Source of the DNA: Apis mellifera
Lineage: Eukaryota > Arthropoda > Insecta > Hymenoptera > Apidae
NCBI RefSeq assembly: GCF_003254395.2
Contig: NC_037639.1
Coordinates: 10,955,037 to 11,019,036, forward strand
Length of the DNA: 64,000 nucleotides
Direction: 5' to 3'
Part shown: piece after piece, positions 33,810 to 45,078 of the stretch
Layout: each line of letters starts with the position of its first letter
Position numbering within the stretch: position 1 is the first letter of the stretch
Made by a program: the position numbers and the translations under genes
The notes under the pieces: model-generated
Databases searched by the model: none
What the model was told of the DNA's origin: nothing
The model's input: only the letters and a program-made list of their open reading frames with translations

Positions 33810-36800
33810 AATGAAACGGATGCAAAGCATTTAAGCAAATTCTGGATTCGCATGTATCGAAAATTTTCCAACGACGACGAAAAGCGTAATTTGAAATGGG
33901 ATAGACGGATTGATGACATTTGCATTTCCATCAGGAGTTCGAGATCCGGTTTCGTTGCATCGGTCCTTCCACGGTCACTGATTAAATTGGAGAGTCGGGA
34001 AAATCAGTGCATCACCGTCTGCCTCCGTCGAAATGAAGGGGAGAGGGGTCCCCGTATCGGAAACGCGTTTCGCCATGCGATTAAGTGCACGGGGGGGTCT
34101 CTAAATGGAGGAAGAAGCTCGTGGAAAATGGTAATTGAATCGTCCGCTGCGGAGATTCCCCAAGATATGTATCAAATGAATAAATTTACATACACGTGAA
34201 ACTACTAACGCAATATAGATTTTATCCGTGTGGAGATAATGTCGAATATTTCGAGATTATTTTAAAAGTAGAAAATGTTTCGAAATATTCTTTTGGAATA
34301 TTTTTTTTTTTTTCTAAAATTCGTTACTGAAATATTTCGAAAATTTACATATATATAGATATCGATTATACTGAAGTATATATATATATACGTTTTCGAA
34401 GAACAAAAATATAATTTTTGAATAATTCTCAAGAGTGAAGAAATTGGTAACGGATATTGAATATATAGAATGCGTGAGCTTAGCAATATACAATTCCGCG
34501 ATTTGAACATTGAAAAATAATTAAAACAAGACGAGAGCGATTATTACGTCGCGAGGAAACGATGGCGAGATGAAGCAAATCGTTCCAAGAATTATTATTA
34601 AACCAAGCAACAAGAGACAAAGATCATTCCCAGGCTGACAGCGAGCATCTTTCACCGTGCGACAAATAAATAGTCCCTCGTAAAAACAGTCTCAGTGGGT
34701 TAATACGGTGTCGTTGGACCGGTTCCAAGGAGGAGGAGGGGAAGGAGGGGGCCGAGTGTGATGCAAATGGGCCGAGACCCCCCACGAGACCCGTTAATGA
34801 GACGATTTAGCCACGAAATCGTGGACCAGCCTCGCGACCGGTCGAGATCTCGCGTTAACGCGATATGACAGCGAGATAGATGTAACCCTCTCCCCCTCCC
34901 TCTTCCTTTTTCTCTCTCCCCCTGACGAGGAGTCGTGAAGGCGTGATGTTGCCACCGCCTCGACAAAAGGCGCAGCCGTGTTAAACGTGACATAAATCTT
35001 CCGTCCAATGGCCTCTCCTCCTCCATACGAGATCATGGACGAGCTAGTTTCCAGGTTCGTAATTTATCGAGGATGAATCCGTGAACGATCTTAACGATCT
35101 TCTTAGAGGGACTTCTTGTTAATCTCTCGAAAACTCTCGCAATCAGGCGAAAAGAAAAGAGAATAGGGATTTCGAGATGATTGCATTGCGTGCCTTTCGC
35201 ATGAAATTGACATTATTCTTTTAATTATCCGACATCGATTTTCGATTCGACAGAATCGATCATCGGTGTCGATCGATTACGAATAGAAGAAATTTAAGAG
35301 AGAGAGAAGAAAAATTTCCTTCCATATTTTTTTCCGTCGATAAACGAGAACGTTTCCGGCGACGTTTCGATCATTGCTCGCAGAATGGAGCGCACGTGTC
35401 GCGACGTTTCCATCAAAATTCGGCGATAACGTGGACGAGAGGGGAGGGTGGCGATAAAGGGGGAAAGAGGAGAGCCGTGGCGAAACTCGCGAAAGTTTGG
35501 CATCGAGACAGCGTCCACCGGGAGGAAGAGAGAGAGGAGAGAGAGGAGAGAATTCTCCAACCGTCGGCGAACGAAAATTATATGCGGAATCCGTTTCCCC
35601 CGTGGAAACCGGGTTTCTATAGGCTCGTGCGAAATACCGGGTGTCTTGACAAGAGCAATTTATCATGCTCGATCTGTATTTGCATACGTCGTCAAAGGGC
35701 TCTGCGTCGCTTACTACGCGTTGGGACACATCGGCGTAGTCGAGTGCCTTTTCAAATTCGCGTGTTTGCGAATACTCCACGCACGCACGCACACACCCCT
35801 TCTCTCTCTCTCTTGCTCATCCCTCCACGGCTATCTCCGTATCTCTTTATTTCAGCTTCCGCGCTTATGTCTAGCCACCCTCGTCGCGAAAAATCCCCGT
35901 CGTCTCTCCTCCTCCTCCTCCTCGTCCGAACGAATTTTCCATCCGTCCCACTTAACTTTGTTCCCCGCTTATCGTGGCTCGCCATCGAGGTCTTTTGTGA
36001 CTCTCGTTTATTCGAAGAGATTACTCCCTGCCTTCCCTCCTTTCCCCCCTGTGACGTGCGAATCGTCAAAGGTGATCGAATCGTCGTCAGGTGTGCAGTT
36101 TTTGAATCGCGAAACGAATCCATGTTTTTCGGGGGAGGGGGTTTCGTTCGTTGTTCGTGGCAAACGATGCGCGATATATGAAGCACGATATATATATATG
36201 TATGGATATATAGGAGGTCCTCGTGGAAGAGGAACCTGATCCCGCAGAGCGATGAGGGATCACCGTGGCTGGACACGTCTTTTCAGTTGAGTTGAGCTAG
36301 CTTGACGTAGAGAGAGAGAAAAGGGGTGGGTTGGTTCCACGCGGGATGATGCGCTCGGGGGTAAAAGGTTGGCGCGGGTTATATTTAGAAGCGGAGGGAA
36401 CGTATTGAATTGAATTAAACGGCGCGTCGTACGGGGAGGAGATTAGATCTTTGCCCGCGTGTTGTAATGTTTCCTCGATTGAGGCGTAATTGAATTTAAG
36501 ATCGTATATAGAGTATTTGCAAAGTTGTACGTACGAACGAATAAAATTTGCAAGCGATTCTTTTTTTAACAAATCGACTTCTCCTCGCGAAAGGGAAGAT
36601 ATATATCCCCCCTCCCCCCGAACCGGTGTCCTTAATAGCGAGATATTGGACGTAACAAATGGCCGTAGGGAGTCGCGGACCACCATCATTAATCCTCGAT
36701 CACCGTTGGCCAGGGCTTGAATGGCTACCCACGAAGGATCTTCATCCGCGCCTGCACCCTGCAGCACCTTTCTCGCTGACCAGTGTCCAGTTTCGTTCCC

Positions 36801-36871
36801 ATTCAAATGTCTCGAACGAATCGGGATTACGATTGTCACGCCTCTCGAGAGAAACGTGCTGCAGAGTCCTC

Positions 36872-36888
36872 GATACAGATAAGTCATG
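36872..36888 (+). repeat. 17-bp dispersed direct repeat, copy 1
   Basis: GATACAGATAAGTCATG is identical to 37625-37641. Both copies are followed within 10-25 bp by a CTCTCTCTCCC-type pyrimidine run. Confidence 0.7.
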
Positions 36889-37624
36889 GCTCGCCTCCTC
36901 TCTCTCCCTTTATCGTATTCTTTCAGAAAGGAGACGACGAGGCCCCCCTCCCCTTCACTCAACGGACATCAGTGTCGCTAATCTCGCGGGACAATTACTC
37001 ATTTACATGCCGTCCTCACCGCGTTGGTCTTCTTTCCACGTTCCACCATGCACACGATTCAACGACTTGTCAACGTTATGTCAGCTTGACGCGGCTGCAA
37101 GATTCGCGTGTGACGGGGTCGGGCTTTGGAGCTTCGGCACGTACCGATTTTTTGACGTTAGAATAGATGGAATCGTTGTTAACCGCTCGATAGAAACATT
37201 ATTCCCGGCCCTGCGAATGTGAAATTTTCCCATGACGCAACAATGAAACACATGGCGCGACAATTGAATCGAATCCGTAATACTATAACAAATTCTATCG
37301 ATTTCCAATTCGTTGCTCGAATCAACAAAAATATATCATATCCTCCTTCATTTATAACGATTCTAATTCTAACTCTTCATCTACAAAATTTGTTCCATTT
37401 CCATTTATCCATTGTTCTCGAATCAATCCCTTCAAACAACCCCTCCTTCTTGGACCAAACTCTCGAGCACCGTTTAAACGTCGGCCGTCGTCGAAATTCG
37501 AGCGGTCATTACTCAAAGAGGCACCCCGTGTATCTTTTCCGGCCGGTCAGCTTCCCGACGACGAACAACCCCGCTTCGGTCACGCCTCTCCCCAAGGGCG
37601 GTGTCCAACTCGCGGCTCCTCCGA

Positions 37625-37641
37625 GATACAGATAAGTCATG
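37625..37641 (+). repeat. 17-bp dispersed direct repeat, copy 2
   Basis: Identical to 36872-36888, 753 bp upstream, with a similar downstream pyrimidine run. Confidence 0.7.
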
Positions 37642-38520
37642 CTCGTCATTTTTCACCCTCTCTCTCCCTCTCTCAACGATCTCGAGGACGATGCGAGGAC
37701 AACCGTCGAACCGGACTTTTCCACGGGCGCGAGTTTTATCTCGCGCTTCCACCCTTTAATTTGATTAATCGTGGAGGATCTTGATCTCCCTCCTGGCCCG
37801 GCATTAATCACCTTCCGCTCCGCGTATGCATACATGGCCGCGGCATTAAAAGCCGAGCGTGAATGAGAACCGACTGCCATTTGTTACGCGGCCGCTTGTT
37901 TAGAGAAGGTTTACACGCTCGACCGGCTCTCTTTCTCTCTCCTCTCCTCCTGACGAGGATATTAATGGCGGATTAATTCGACGATTCCTTGCGAAGGAAT
38001 TCGATACTCGTTCCTCGTAACTTGTTCCCGTTTTTATTTCGTTCTGTGTATCTCTATGTTTTCTCTTGTCGAGGAGTTTGGAGGAGAGAGGGAGGGGGAT
38101 AGATACGTGGTCAGGCTCGTTTCGAATGAATCTTTTTCAACAAAGTTAATTTTGTGATTTATATGAGGCGAGACGATTGTCGTTGGATCGGGAATACGTT
38201 CGAGGGGGATTTTGTTCGAATGAATAAAATTGTGAAGGAGAGGATAGTTTGCTTCTTCTTTTTTTTTTTTTCGAAAATTCGATCGAATCTCAAAATTGGG
38301 AAGCTTTTGGATAATATTTAACGTTAGAAGTTATTATGGATACAGATAGAAGTTGAAATAAAATTAAGCAGTCATTTTTAATAATAACGGTATGCGTACA
38401 AAATTCTGCTTTTTTTCAACATTTAATAATTTTCTAGTCTTGTTAGAATTAGAAGAATTGGCAAGAAAAAATTTAAATAAGTTTTGTATCAATGTATCGA
38501 GTACTAAACAGTTCGTTCTG

Positions 38521-41500
38521 GTTTCGTGTCCTTTTATCGAGCCCCTTCAGCGCAAGGGTTAAGGTTGTTGATTTACTGGCTGTTTATACCCTTTCCAACC
38601 CCAACGTCTGCATTATAACCGTATTTATACTAATAGTGCCGCCTGATATTTAGCAACGTTTTTTTTTACCGGCGATTATGATTTAGTTGATAGGCAATGG
38701 GGTAGAGAAAATAGAGGGATGTAAGAAGGTGTGTAAAAAAATTCGAGGCGTGCCCCTAATTTACGACGTAAAACGTCGATCGTAAAATTTCGTCCAGCAA
38801 GACGAAACAAACACCAGAGAGGGATCTTTCGGATGGCAAGCCAGATTTATCCTTACCCTCTTTAATAAAATCCCCTCGTGAATATAGTTTGGAATGACGT
38901 AGTGGCAATTGTCGCGTACGTTGTCACAATTGTACAATTGTGGAACAAGGAAACAAATGTGACACCGAGATATTTTACTCTCGTAAATATTTTCTATTCA
39001 AAAACTCGTCAATGAACATAAAAAAGAAAAGTAGATTTATTTATCTATTTATTAAATTCAATTGATATTATTTTCAAAAAAAGAAATCGTTTCATCAGCA
39101 ATTAAATACGATACTGATGAAAATTCATTGACACGTTTTCAAAAGAAAAACTGCTGTTTTATTTTTCGTTGAAATAATTGAAATTTTTTGTTTCTACGTA
39201 GATAAAGATCGGTGTTATTACAATAAAGTGAGAGATAATGGATCGTCTATAATTCCAACGATTGGTCTGGGCGGAAACGAGGGTTGGAGTCATTGGACGA
39301 GAAGCCGGTAAATCAGGAGGACCTCTACGAAGGACGTCCACGGAGGGGGGTGGAATTAGACGACGGGTATAGGTGGACGAAGGAAGGATCTCCGGTAACA
39401 GGATGTAATTATGATCGGTGAGATACGTCACGCGTAACCCCTGTATTGACGTCTACAAATCACGATGCACGCTGTGTATCTCGCCGGCTCCGGCCCCGAT
39501 TCTCAAACTCGGGCGACAGCCTTAAGGCGGACGGTAAATCCAAAATTATGTACGTGTACGCGCCCGCCATCGCCCAAAGATGTTGCTCGAATCGAATGAT
39601 TTACACCTTTGACGCCTCCCTCGATACTCTCCATAGTTTCCACCATAGTATCAAACTATCCGCGAGAAATAATAAATTCTTTGCTTAGAACTTGATCGAA
39701 ATTCGATTTAAAAAAGAGGAAATGATGGAAAATATTCAAATATAATTTCAAAATATTACAATTCCGACCTAATTTCGAAAGTTTCCGAACGATCATTTAT
39801 ATTATCTTCTTCTTTCGAATCAACAAAATCCTATTCTTGCGAGAAGAAGAGAGGCAAGCCAATACGTCTTGTCATCTTGTCTTTCGAAAAAGCGGGTATC
39901 GAGCAATCTGGTATGGCGGGCGGATCGTCGTCATGGCGAATCAGTAATTCGAGGTCCGCTCAATCCGCCACGATAATTGCATTTCACGATATGCCGAATC
40001 AGTGGGATACGTGTCCGGCTAGCCGTAAGGCATGCATCCACGGAGCATCCGGACGCTGTCGATCCTCTCTCCTGCACTCAGGGCCGCTGCACCTCCTGGC
40101 GGCCAGCCTTCGATTCGCGCCATCATCCGGCCTCCCCTTTCGGATAATGCATCCATCCCTTCTGTGCGTGCGTGTGCGTGCACGAAGGGAGGTTTCACCT
40201 ATTAGTCGGCGTGGAGCGGTCATGACGCGGCTACAACATCGGCGGGCTACAACATCAAAGCCAAAGGCATAGTTGCACTCTAGGGACGGACTATAACGCG
40301 GCGGGGCTAACCTGCGTGGCGGGCCCCGCTCGAATCTCGAACCCTCCCGCTGCCTCGAGGCGGACGGACGTTGTTGGACGTGGATGCAACGCCGTTCCAA
40401 TTTCGCATCCTGAATTCCCGGATCCTGAATTTCGACCCTTAATGGCCGCACCACAGTCTTTGAGTTTGCCGGTGCAGGCATGAGATGACTAAGTAGAACG
40501 CACGATGCGGCTTCTCGGCGATGTTGACGCGGAGGAATTGTTTGGAAATCTTTGGAATCGTCTTTTGATCGAGAATATTCGAGAACTATAAACTGTAACA
40601 TGACGAGTTTCTATATCAAGTGTTTCCAGAATAATTTCGGTGAATGGCACGAGATATAATCGATACTTCTATTCTATTTCTTTAAAGAGGAAAGATTTGG
40701 AATATATTTTGCTCGATCAGATGGAAACTTGGCAGAAATATTTTCGAACGGAACGAATCCACTCCTCGATAAGAAGGCGCGTGCACGGTTAACCGACACG
40801 GTGTCGCGTAACACGGGAAAACATTGGAGAGCTATCATCAACTGGCCCCCGATGCATTGTTTGTAACCGAGCCTCCGTTGTTTCTGGAGATACGACAGAA
40901 ACGGCGCACATGATCTAATCGAAATGTAGTGGAAGCGTAATGCATCACCGCTTAATTTAACCCGTCCCGTTTAACGACTGCGTTTCCGTTAAAATTAGAA
41001 ACTAGAACCTGGTTTAGAAGAAGCGGCCAGGACGATCCAGCATCCGAATTGAAAATCCCTCGCGGAGAAATAGCGGGCGAGAGAGAGAGAATAATAAGCC
41101 CCTCGGATCGATCGGAGAATTTTATTGGACAAATTGAAAGTTGGAATTCGAAGCTGGTGAAATATGGTAATTACCGCGGAAGTGGGGGAGGGGCGGGTGA
41201 GACACGAACGTATCGGTTGACTCCGACACGGGGGGACACGGAAACCGGAATTTATTCGACGCGGGAAACACGAAACACAATTTCGCCGGTGCAAACCTGT
41301 AATCAGAAATTAATAGAGGGAAGAGGAAGCGGGAGGAGGAGACCGGGGGTCGTGCAAGGCAGACCCCGTTGCACCCTACTTTTTTCTCTTTTTCAAACGA
41401 TTTTTCGAAAAACGAATATCGAAACGTATCTTTACGCTCGATTATACGTTTCTTTTTTTTCTTGTTCTTCGTTTCGATCGTTATAACATTCAAAAATTTT

Positions 41501-42000
41501 TAACAATTCTTAACAATCATATAATTTCATTTAGAATTCCTATTTGAAAATTTGGAAAATTTTCTAATACTCGTCAATCATAAATTATATAAAAAAAAAA
41601 GATAAAAAAGTTGTTGTTAAACAAGCTCGAAGGTTTAAAAATAAAAGGTTTCGATAAAACGGGAGCTAAAGATACATTCTTCAAAGAAACGCAAACGTCC
41701 CTTCCAAGAAGGAGCAAACACTCGTGAATAACAATGTAGGTCCGAACGGCAACCATATGTCGTCTCACGCATAATACAAAACCGTCCCCGAGAGAGAGAG
41801 AGGGAGAGAGCTGCTACTCCGTCTTGACCCAATTCGTTCCGACTGGGTAACTGACCTAGCCTAACCGCCGCCTCGTTCCCTTTTCCACCGCCTTACGCAA
41901 ACCCTGCACCCTATCAGAGACAATCGATCGAGCCGCTATTTCTTTAACCCTTTCGAACCCGGAACATTCTCAAAACACATTTTCATTGTACCACGTTTTC
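38521..42000. other. Mixed non-coding DNA
   Basis: 38530-38660 is low in simple repeats and contains forkhead-like TGTTTATA near 38580. The palindrome at 38925 is listed separately. 38960-39240 and 41470-41650 are AT-rich. 39880-40440 is CpG-rich; frames of 131 (plus) and 200 (minus) residues there overlap each other and are unrecognised. A GA run lies at about 41790-41809. Confidence 0.5.
38925..38942. other. 18-bp perfect palindrome
   Basis: CACAATTGTACAATTGTG is fully self-complementary. A related partial motif GGCAATTGTCG lies 20 bp upstream. Two CAATTG E-box-class cores are embedded. Confidence 0.7.
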
Positions 42001-43410
42001 TACGTTTTATCAATCGAAAGGGATTTTGTAATATTATTTGTTAAAAAATATTTATTATAGAGATGATTGATCGTGCAAAGAAATTATTGCACCTTGTAAT
42101 AAAAGTTCGTAAAGTAAAATCGTCTCTTTTCTGATAAATATCAAGTTTAATATTGTAATTGGAATATACAAAGATTTTATTAATCAAGCAAAATTAATTT
42201 TACTTAGATCTTAAAGATTGGTTGCATTTCTCATGTGCAAAATATAATAAAAATTCTTGATAAGCTTTCAAACCGTTTTTAAATAAATGCAGAAGAAATT
42301 TATATAAAATTTCACGCGGAGCAGCTCTAGTTAAGCTCGATCGAGTAAATAACGACCGTTTTAACCGTATCGTGAGTTAGCAAGCATAACCAGCACGACC
42401 GCACCCCTGCAAACACTTCAATTTCGCAAAACCGTGATACCCTGTTAGGAAAACGGGGAAAAGGAAATGCAAAGGGTTGATCGCACGAGTACAAACCAGA
42501 CAGGAGTAACAGCTTTTTGATGCGAAGCATACATATATGTATATGTATGCATATATAATTGGATTCGATAATTGCGTCGATTCCGTGGCAGGATGAAGTG
42601 TCGGGAGGGTGTCGATTTTTGCGCCGTTGCGATATTCGTATACACGCGAGAAATTGCAATATACTTCGAGTTGGGGTGAGAAACGAAAATGGAAAGAAAC
42701 AGAAAGGGGAGAGCGAGGATTGAAAATATTGGAGAAAGAGGGATTAAAATTAAAGGAGAAATCGTGTTTGAAAAACGAGAAAGAAAAAGAGAATAATTGC
42801 GAATCGTGGAAAGAAAAAGTTAAATAATTCAACATTAAACGAAATAATTCGATTCTTAAAACTTGAAAAGAACGGATATTAAGATCCCTCACGAGCGTGG
42901 AGATCTAAAAAGATTTATCGTTGAATTGATAAAAAATTATTTATCCCGGAAATGGGTGGAAGAAAGGTACATTTAATACGGTAACGGGAAGTGGAATAAA
43001 TTATGAGAAGCTAGTCGAGTTAAAACTAGAAAAACCCATATTGAAACGGGAACATGGGTGGGTCACGCACGCGAAGAGGAAAGCGAAGAAGGATGAAAGA
43101 AGGAACTAGAGTGGAATAGAAACGGTCGAGCTGGGTTTCGCAAGCTGGGGTGCAAGAGAGAGAGAGAGGGAGGACGAGCGTTTTCGCGACAATAGGCAGG
43201 ATGTGCGAAGGGTTACCATTGCAAATCACAATGGTGACCGCAAAACGCGAATGACAGGTTGAATAGACTCGGCTAGAGCAGCGTTGCCTCGACGCGAGGA
43301 CGCTATTATTACCGGAATCTTTTTCTCCTTTATTCGACATCGGTTCTGTGGGAAAAACGGCTGAGGGGTGAGTTCTTTAATTCGTTGGAGAGAAAGGAGA
43401 AATAAAATGA

Positions 43411-43430
43411 GGGAGGGAGGGAGGGAGGGA
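43411..43430 (+). repeat. (GGGA)5, a G-quadruplex-forming repeat
   Basis: GGGAGGGAGGGAGGGAGGGA gives five G3 runs with one-base loops on the plus strand, a highly stable quadruplex pattern. Confidence 0.85.
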
Positions 43431-43920
43431 AGAGGAAAAGAATCGAAAAACGAAACGAGAGGAATGTCTTCCCTATTTTTTCTTCTTTTTTCTTTTTTTT
43501 CTCTCTGCTAAAATACGTAGGAGAAAAATTTTCCTAAATACACGGAAGGCGGGGAACTCGAGTGTTCCGACCTCGTTTTCGAGGGAAATGAAATTACCGT
43601 TGGTCGGACAAAGGGAACAACCAGGCGGAAAACTGGACCGTTTTGTTGCAGGTGAATGTAAATTCCTCCACCTAATTTCCTGTATTTTCTTTTTTTATTC
43701 TTCTTTCCCAGTTTCTCTTCCCTTTTAAATTGCTCTTTTTTTTTTTTTCTCAATAGACAACTTTTTCCTCAATAGGCTTTTTTTCACAAAAGCTCTTAGA
43801 TTATCTTCTTCAATCGTTATTCAAATCGAATTAAATAATTCGTATTATTTATTTTATCTACGTTTGTGCTCGTACAGAAAAGAAGCGAAACTTGGAAAAA
43901 TCGTTTCGATCTGTAAAATT

Positions 43921-43940
43921 AAAAAAAAAAAAAAAAAAAA
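43921..43940 (+). repeat. A20 homopolymer
   Basis: Twenty consecutive A. No retroelement sequence precedes it, so it is not read as a retroposon tail. Confidence 0.9.
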
Positions 43941-44574
43941 GAAAGCGTAAAGCGTTGATCGGTTGAAATTTTAAGCGTTTTATTTCAAGAGACGAAGGTT
44001 CAGCATAAATTACCGCGCCATTTAGCCAGGATACTTGTGATGCGCGCGATACATAATATCCTCTAATGTTCCTGCGAGCGTAACATCGCGCCCCGAAGCG
44101 ACAGTGAAATATGAGGACGCCTCTTTCTCCGTGCTCACACACGGCTCCCACAACGTGCTCTCGAAATACAGAAGAGAAAGCTCAGGTGCGGCGGCGCTTA
44201 ATTTGAAACGCTTTCCCGTGGAAATTCAATGCTAATCACCGGCTAAAAGTCCGAACGCCAGTCGGGGAAAATCCTTCGTCTCGTTTATTAACGGCATGCC
44301 TGTTAATAATTGCGCGCCGACTATACGCTGATAAACCATTCTTCTCTGGAGAAGAGATTGAATACCAAAGAGAGAGAGAAAGAGAAGAAGGAGAATAATA
44401 AAATAGATCTAATCTACGCATCGATTCGAGGATTAAAAAGGGTTAAAAAGAATATTCTTACGTTCAAAAAATTGTATTCATTGTACTAATGTAAATATAT
44501 TATTTCTAATCATATTATTTCCTTCACACTAGATACGCAAATATAACGATTCTTCTTCCGTTTCAGGATAAACA

Positions 44575-45078
44575 TCATTTTAACATTCTTTTCAACCTCT
44601 TTTAAGAAATCCACTCTCACTGAAAAATACAAATCGCCACGGGAAGAAAAGAGAAAAAGCGACGTACTTTTGGAATTATCGGAGAAAAAAATGCAAAGAA
44701 TATAAAGATCTCGAGTTAATCGAAAATAATTAAAAAAACAACCGTCTCCAAACCACCAATATTTCAAAAATATCACTCTTTTGATCTTTTCAACCCGTTT
44801 CTCAAAGAAATCCACTCTCGTTGAAAAGTACAAATCGCCTCGGAAAGAAAAGAGAAAAAGCGACGTACTTTTCCTGCTATTTTCCCTCGGAATTATCGGA
44901 GAAAAAAATGCAAAGAATATAAAGATCTCGAAAATAATTAAAAAGAACAATCGTCTCCAAGTCACCAATATTTCAAAAATATCACTCCTTTTCATCTTTT
45001 CAACCCGTTTCTCGAAGAAATCCACTCTCGTTGAAAAATACAAATCGCCTCGGAAAGAAAAGAGAGAAAGGGAAAAGA
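44575..45078. repeat. Tandem array, about 2.4 units of 201-210 bp
   Basis: CCACTCTC anchors fall at 44611, 44812 and 45022. Each copy contains AAGAAATCCACTCTC, AATACAAATCGCC or AAGTACAAATCGCC, GAAAAGAGAAAAAGCGACGT and, in the first two, GGAATTATCGGAGAAAAAAA and CCAATATTTCAAAAATATCA. The third copy stops after AAGAAAAGAGAGAAAGGG. The repeated peptide in the minus frame 44510-45043 and the plus frame 44781-45176 comes from the array. Confidence 0.9.

Larger units (their letters stand above)
31691..34690. other. Mixed non-coding DNA
   Basis: A short period-15 repeat lies at 31793-31838. CAG|GTGAGA at 32010 is a fair splice donor after the plus-strand frame starting at 31792, but that frame runs through a short tandem repeat and has no recognised domain. 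32605-32626 is a GTC repeat. 32950-33760 is AT-rich and contains the 177-bp duplication and the hairpin at 33768. 34200-34620 is AT-rich with a TA run at about 34377-34391. Confidence 0.5.
34691..38520. other. CpG-rich, stop-poor DNA
   Basis: This stretch has the longest open frames of the window (35396-36181 and 35448-36239 plus, 36297-36962 and 35752-36276 minus, 36659-37222 plus; 174-263 residues). They overlap one another in several frames and on both strands and show no domain, which is expected where high CpG and low TA content remove stop codons. A TCC-rich run lies at about 35905-35922 and a TA run at about 36190-36200. A 17-bp direct repeat, GATACAGATAAGTCATG, occurs at 36872 and 37625. 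38230-38500 is AT-rich. Confidence 0.5.
42001..44570. other. Mixed, largely AT-rich non-coding DNA
   Basis: 42000-42330 is AT-rich. A TA-rich palindromic run lies at about 42530-42556. 42600-42830 is purine-rich and yields K/E-rich frames. The 171-residue minus frame at 42377-42892 is the complement of this low-complexity DNA and is not a gene. GGGA repeats lie at 43411 and an A20 run at 43921-43940. Confidence 0.55.

Noticed and set aside
35396..36276. Frames of 261 and 263 residues (plus) with a 174-residue minus frame overlapping their 3' parts
   Set aside because: Three overlapping frames on two strands are open at once in CpG-rich, stop-poor DNA. Only one could code, and none shows a domain or protein-like pattern.
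36297..37222. Frames of 221 (minus) and 187 (plus) residues
   Set aside because: They overlap one another and a third frame. Composition is S-, R- and P-rich and no family is recognised.
39877..40601. Frames of 131 (plus) and 200 (minus) residues
   Set aside because: Overlapping opposite frames in a CpG-rich block; rich in R and H with no motif.
43921..43940. Poly(A) tail of a retroposon
   Set aside because: No retroelement-derived sequence or target duplication is visible beside the A20 run.
44510..45043. 177-residue frame with a repeated peptide motif
   Set aside because: It tracks the 201-210-bp tandem array and matches no family.
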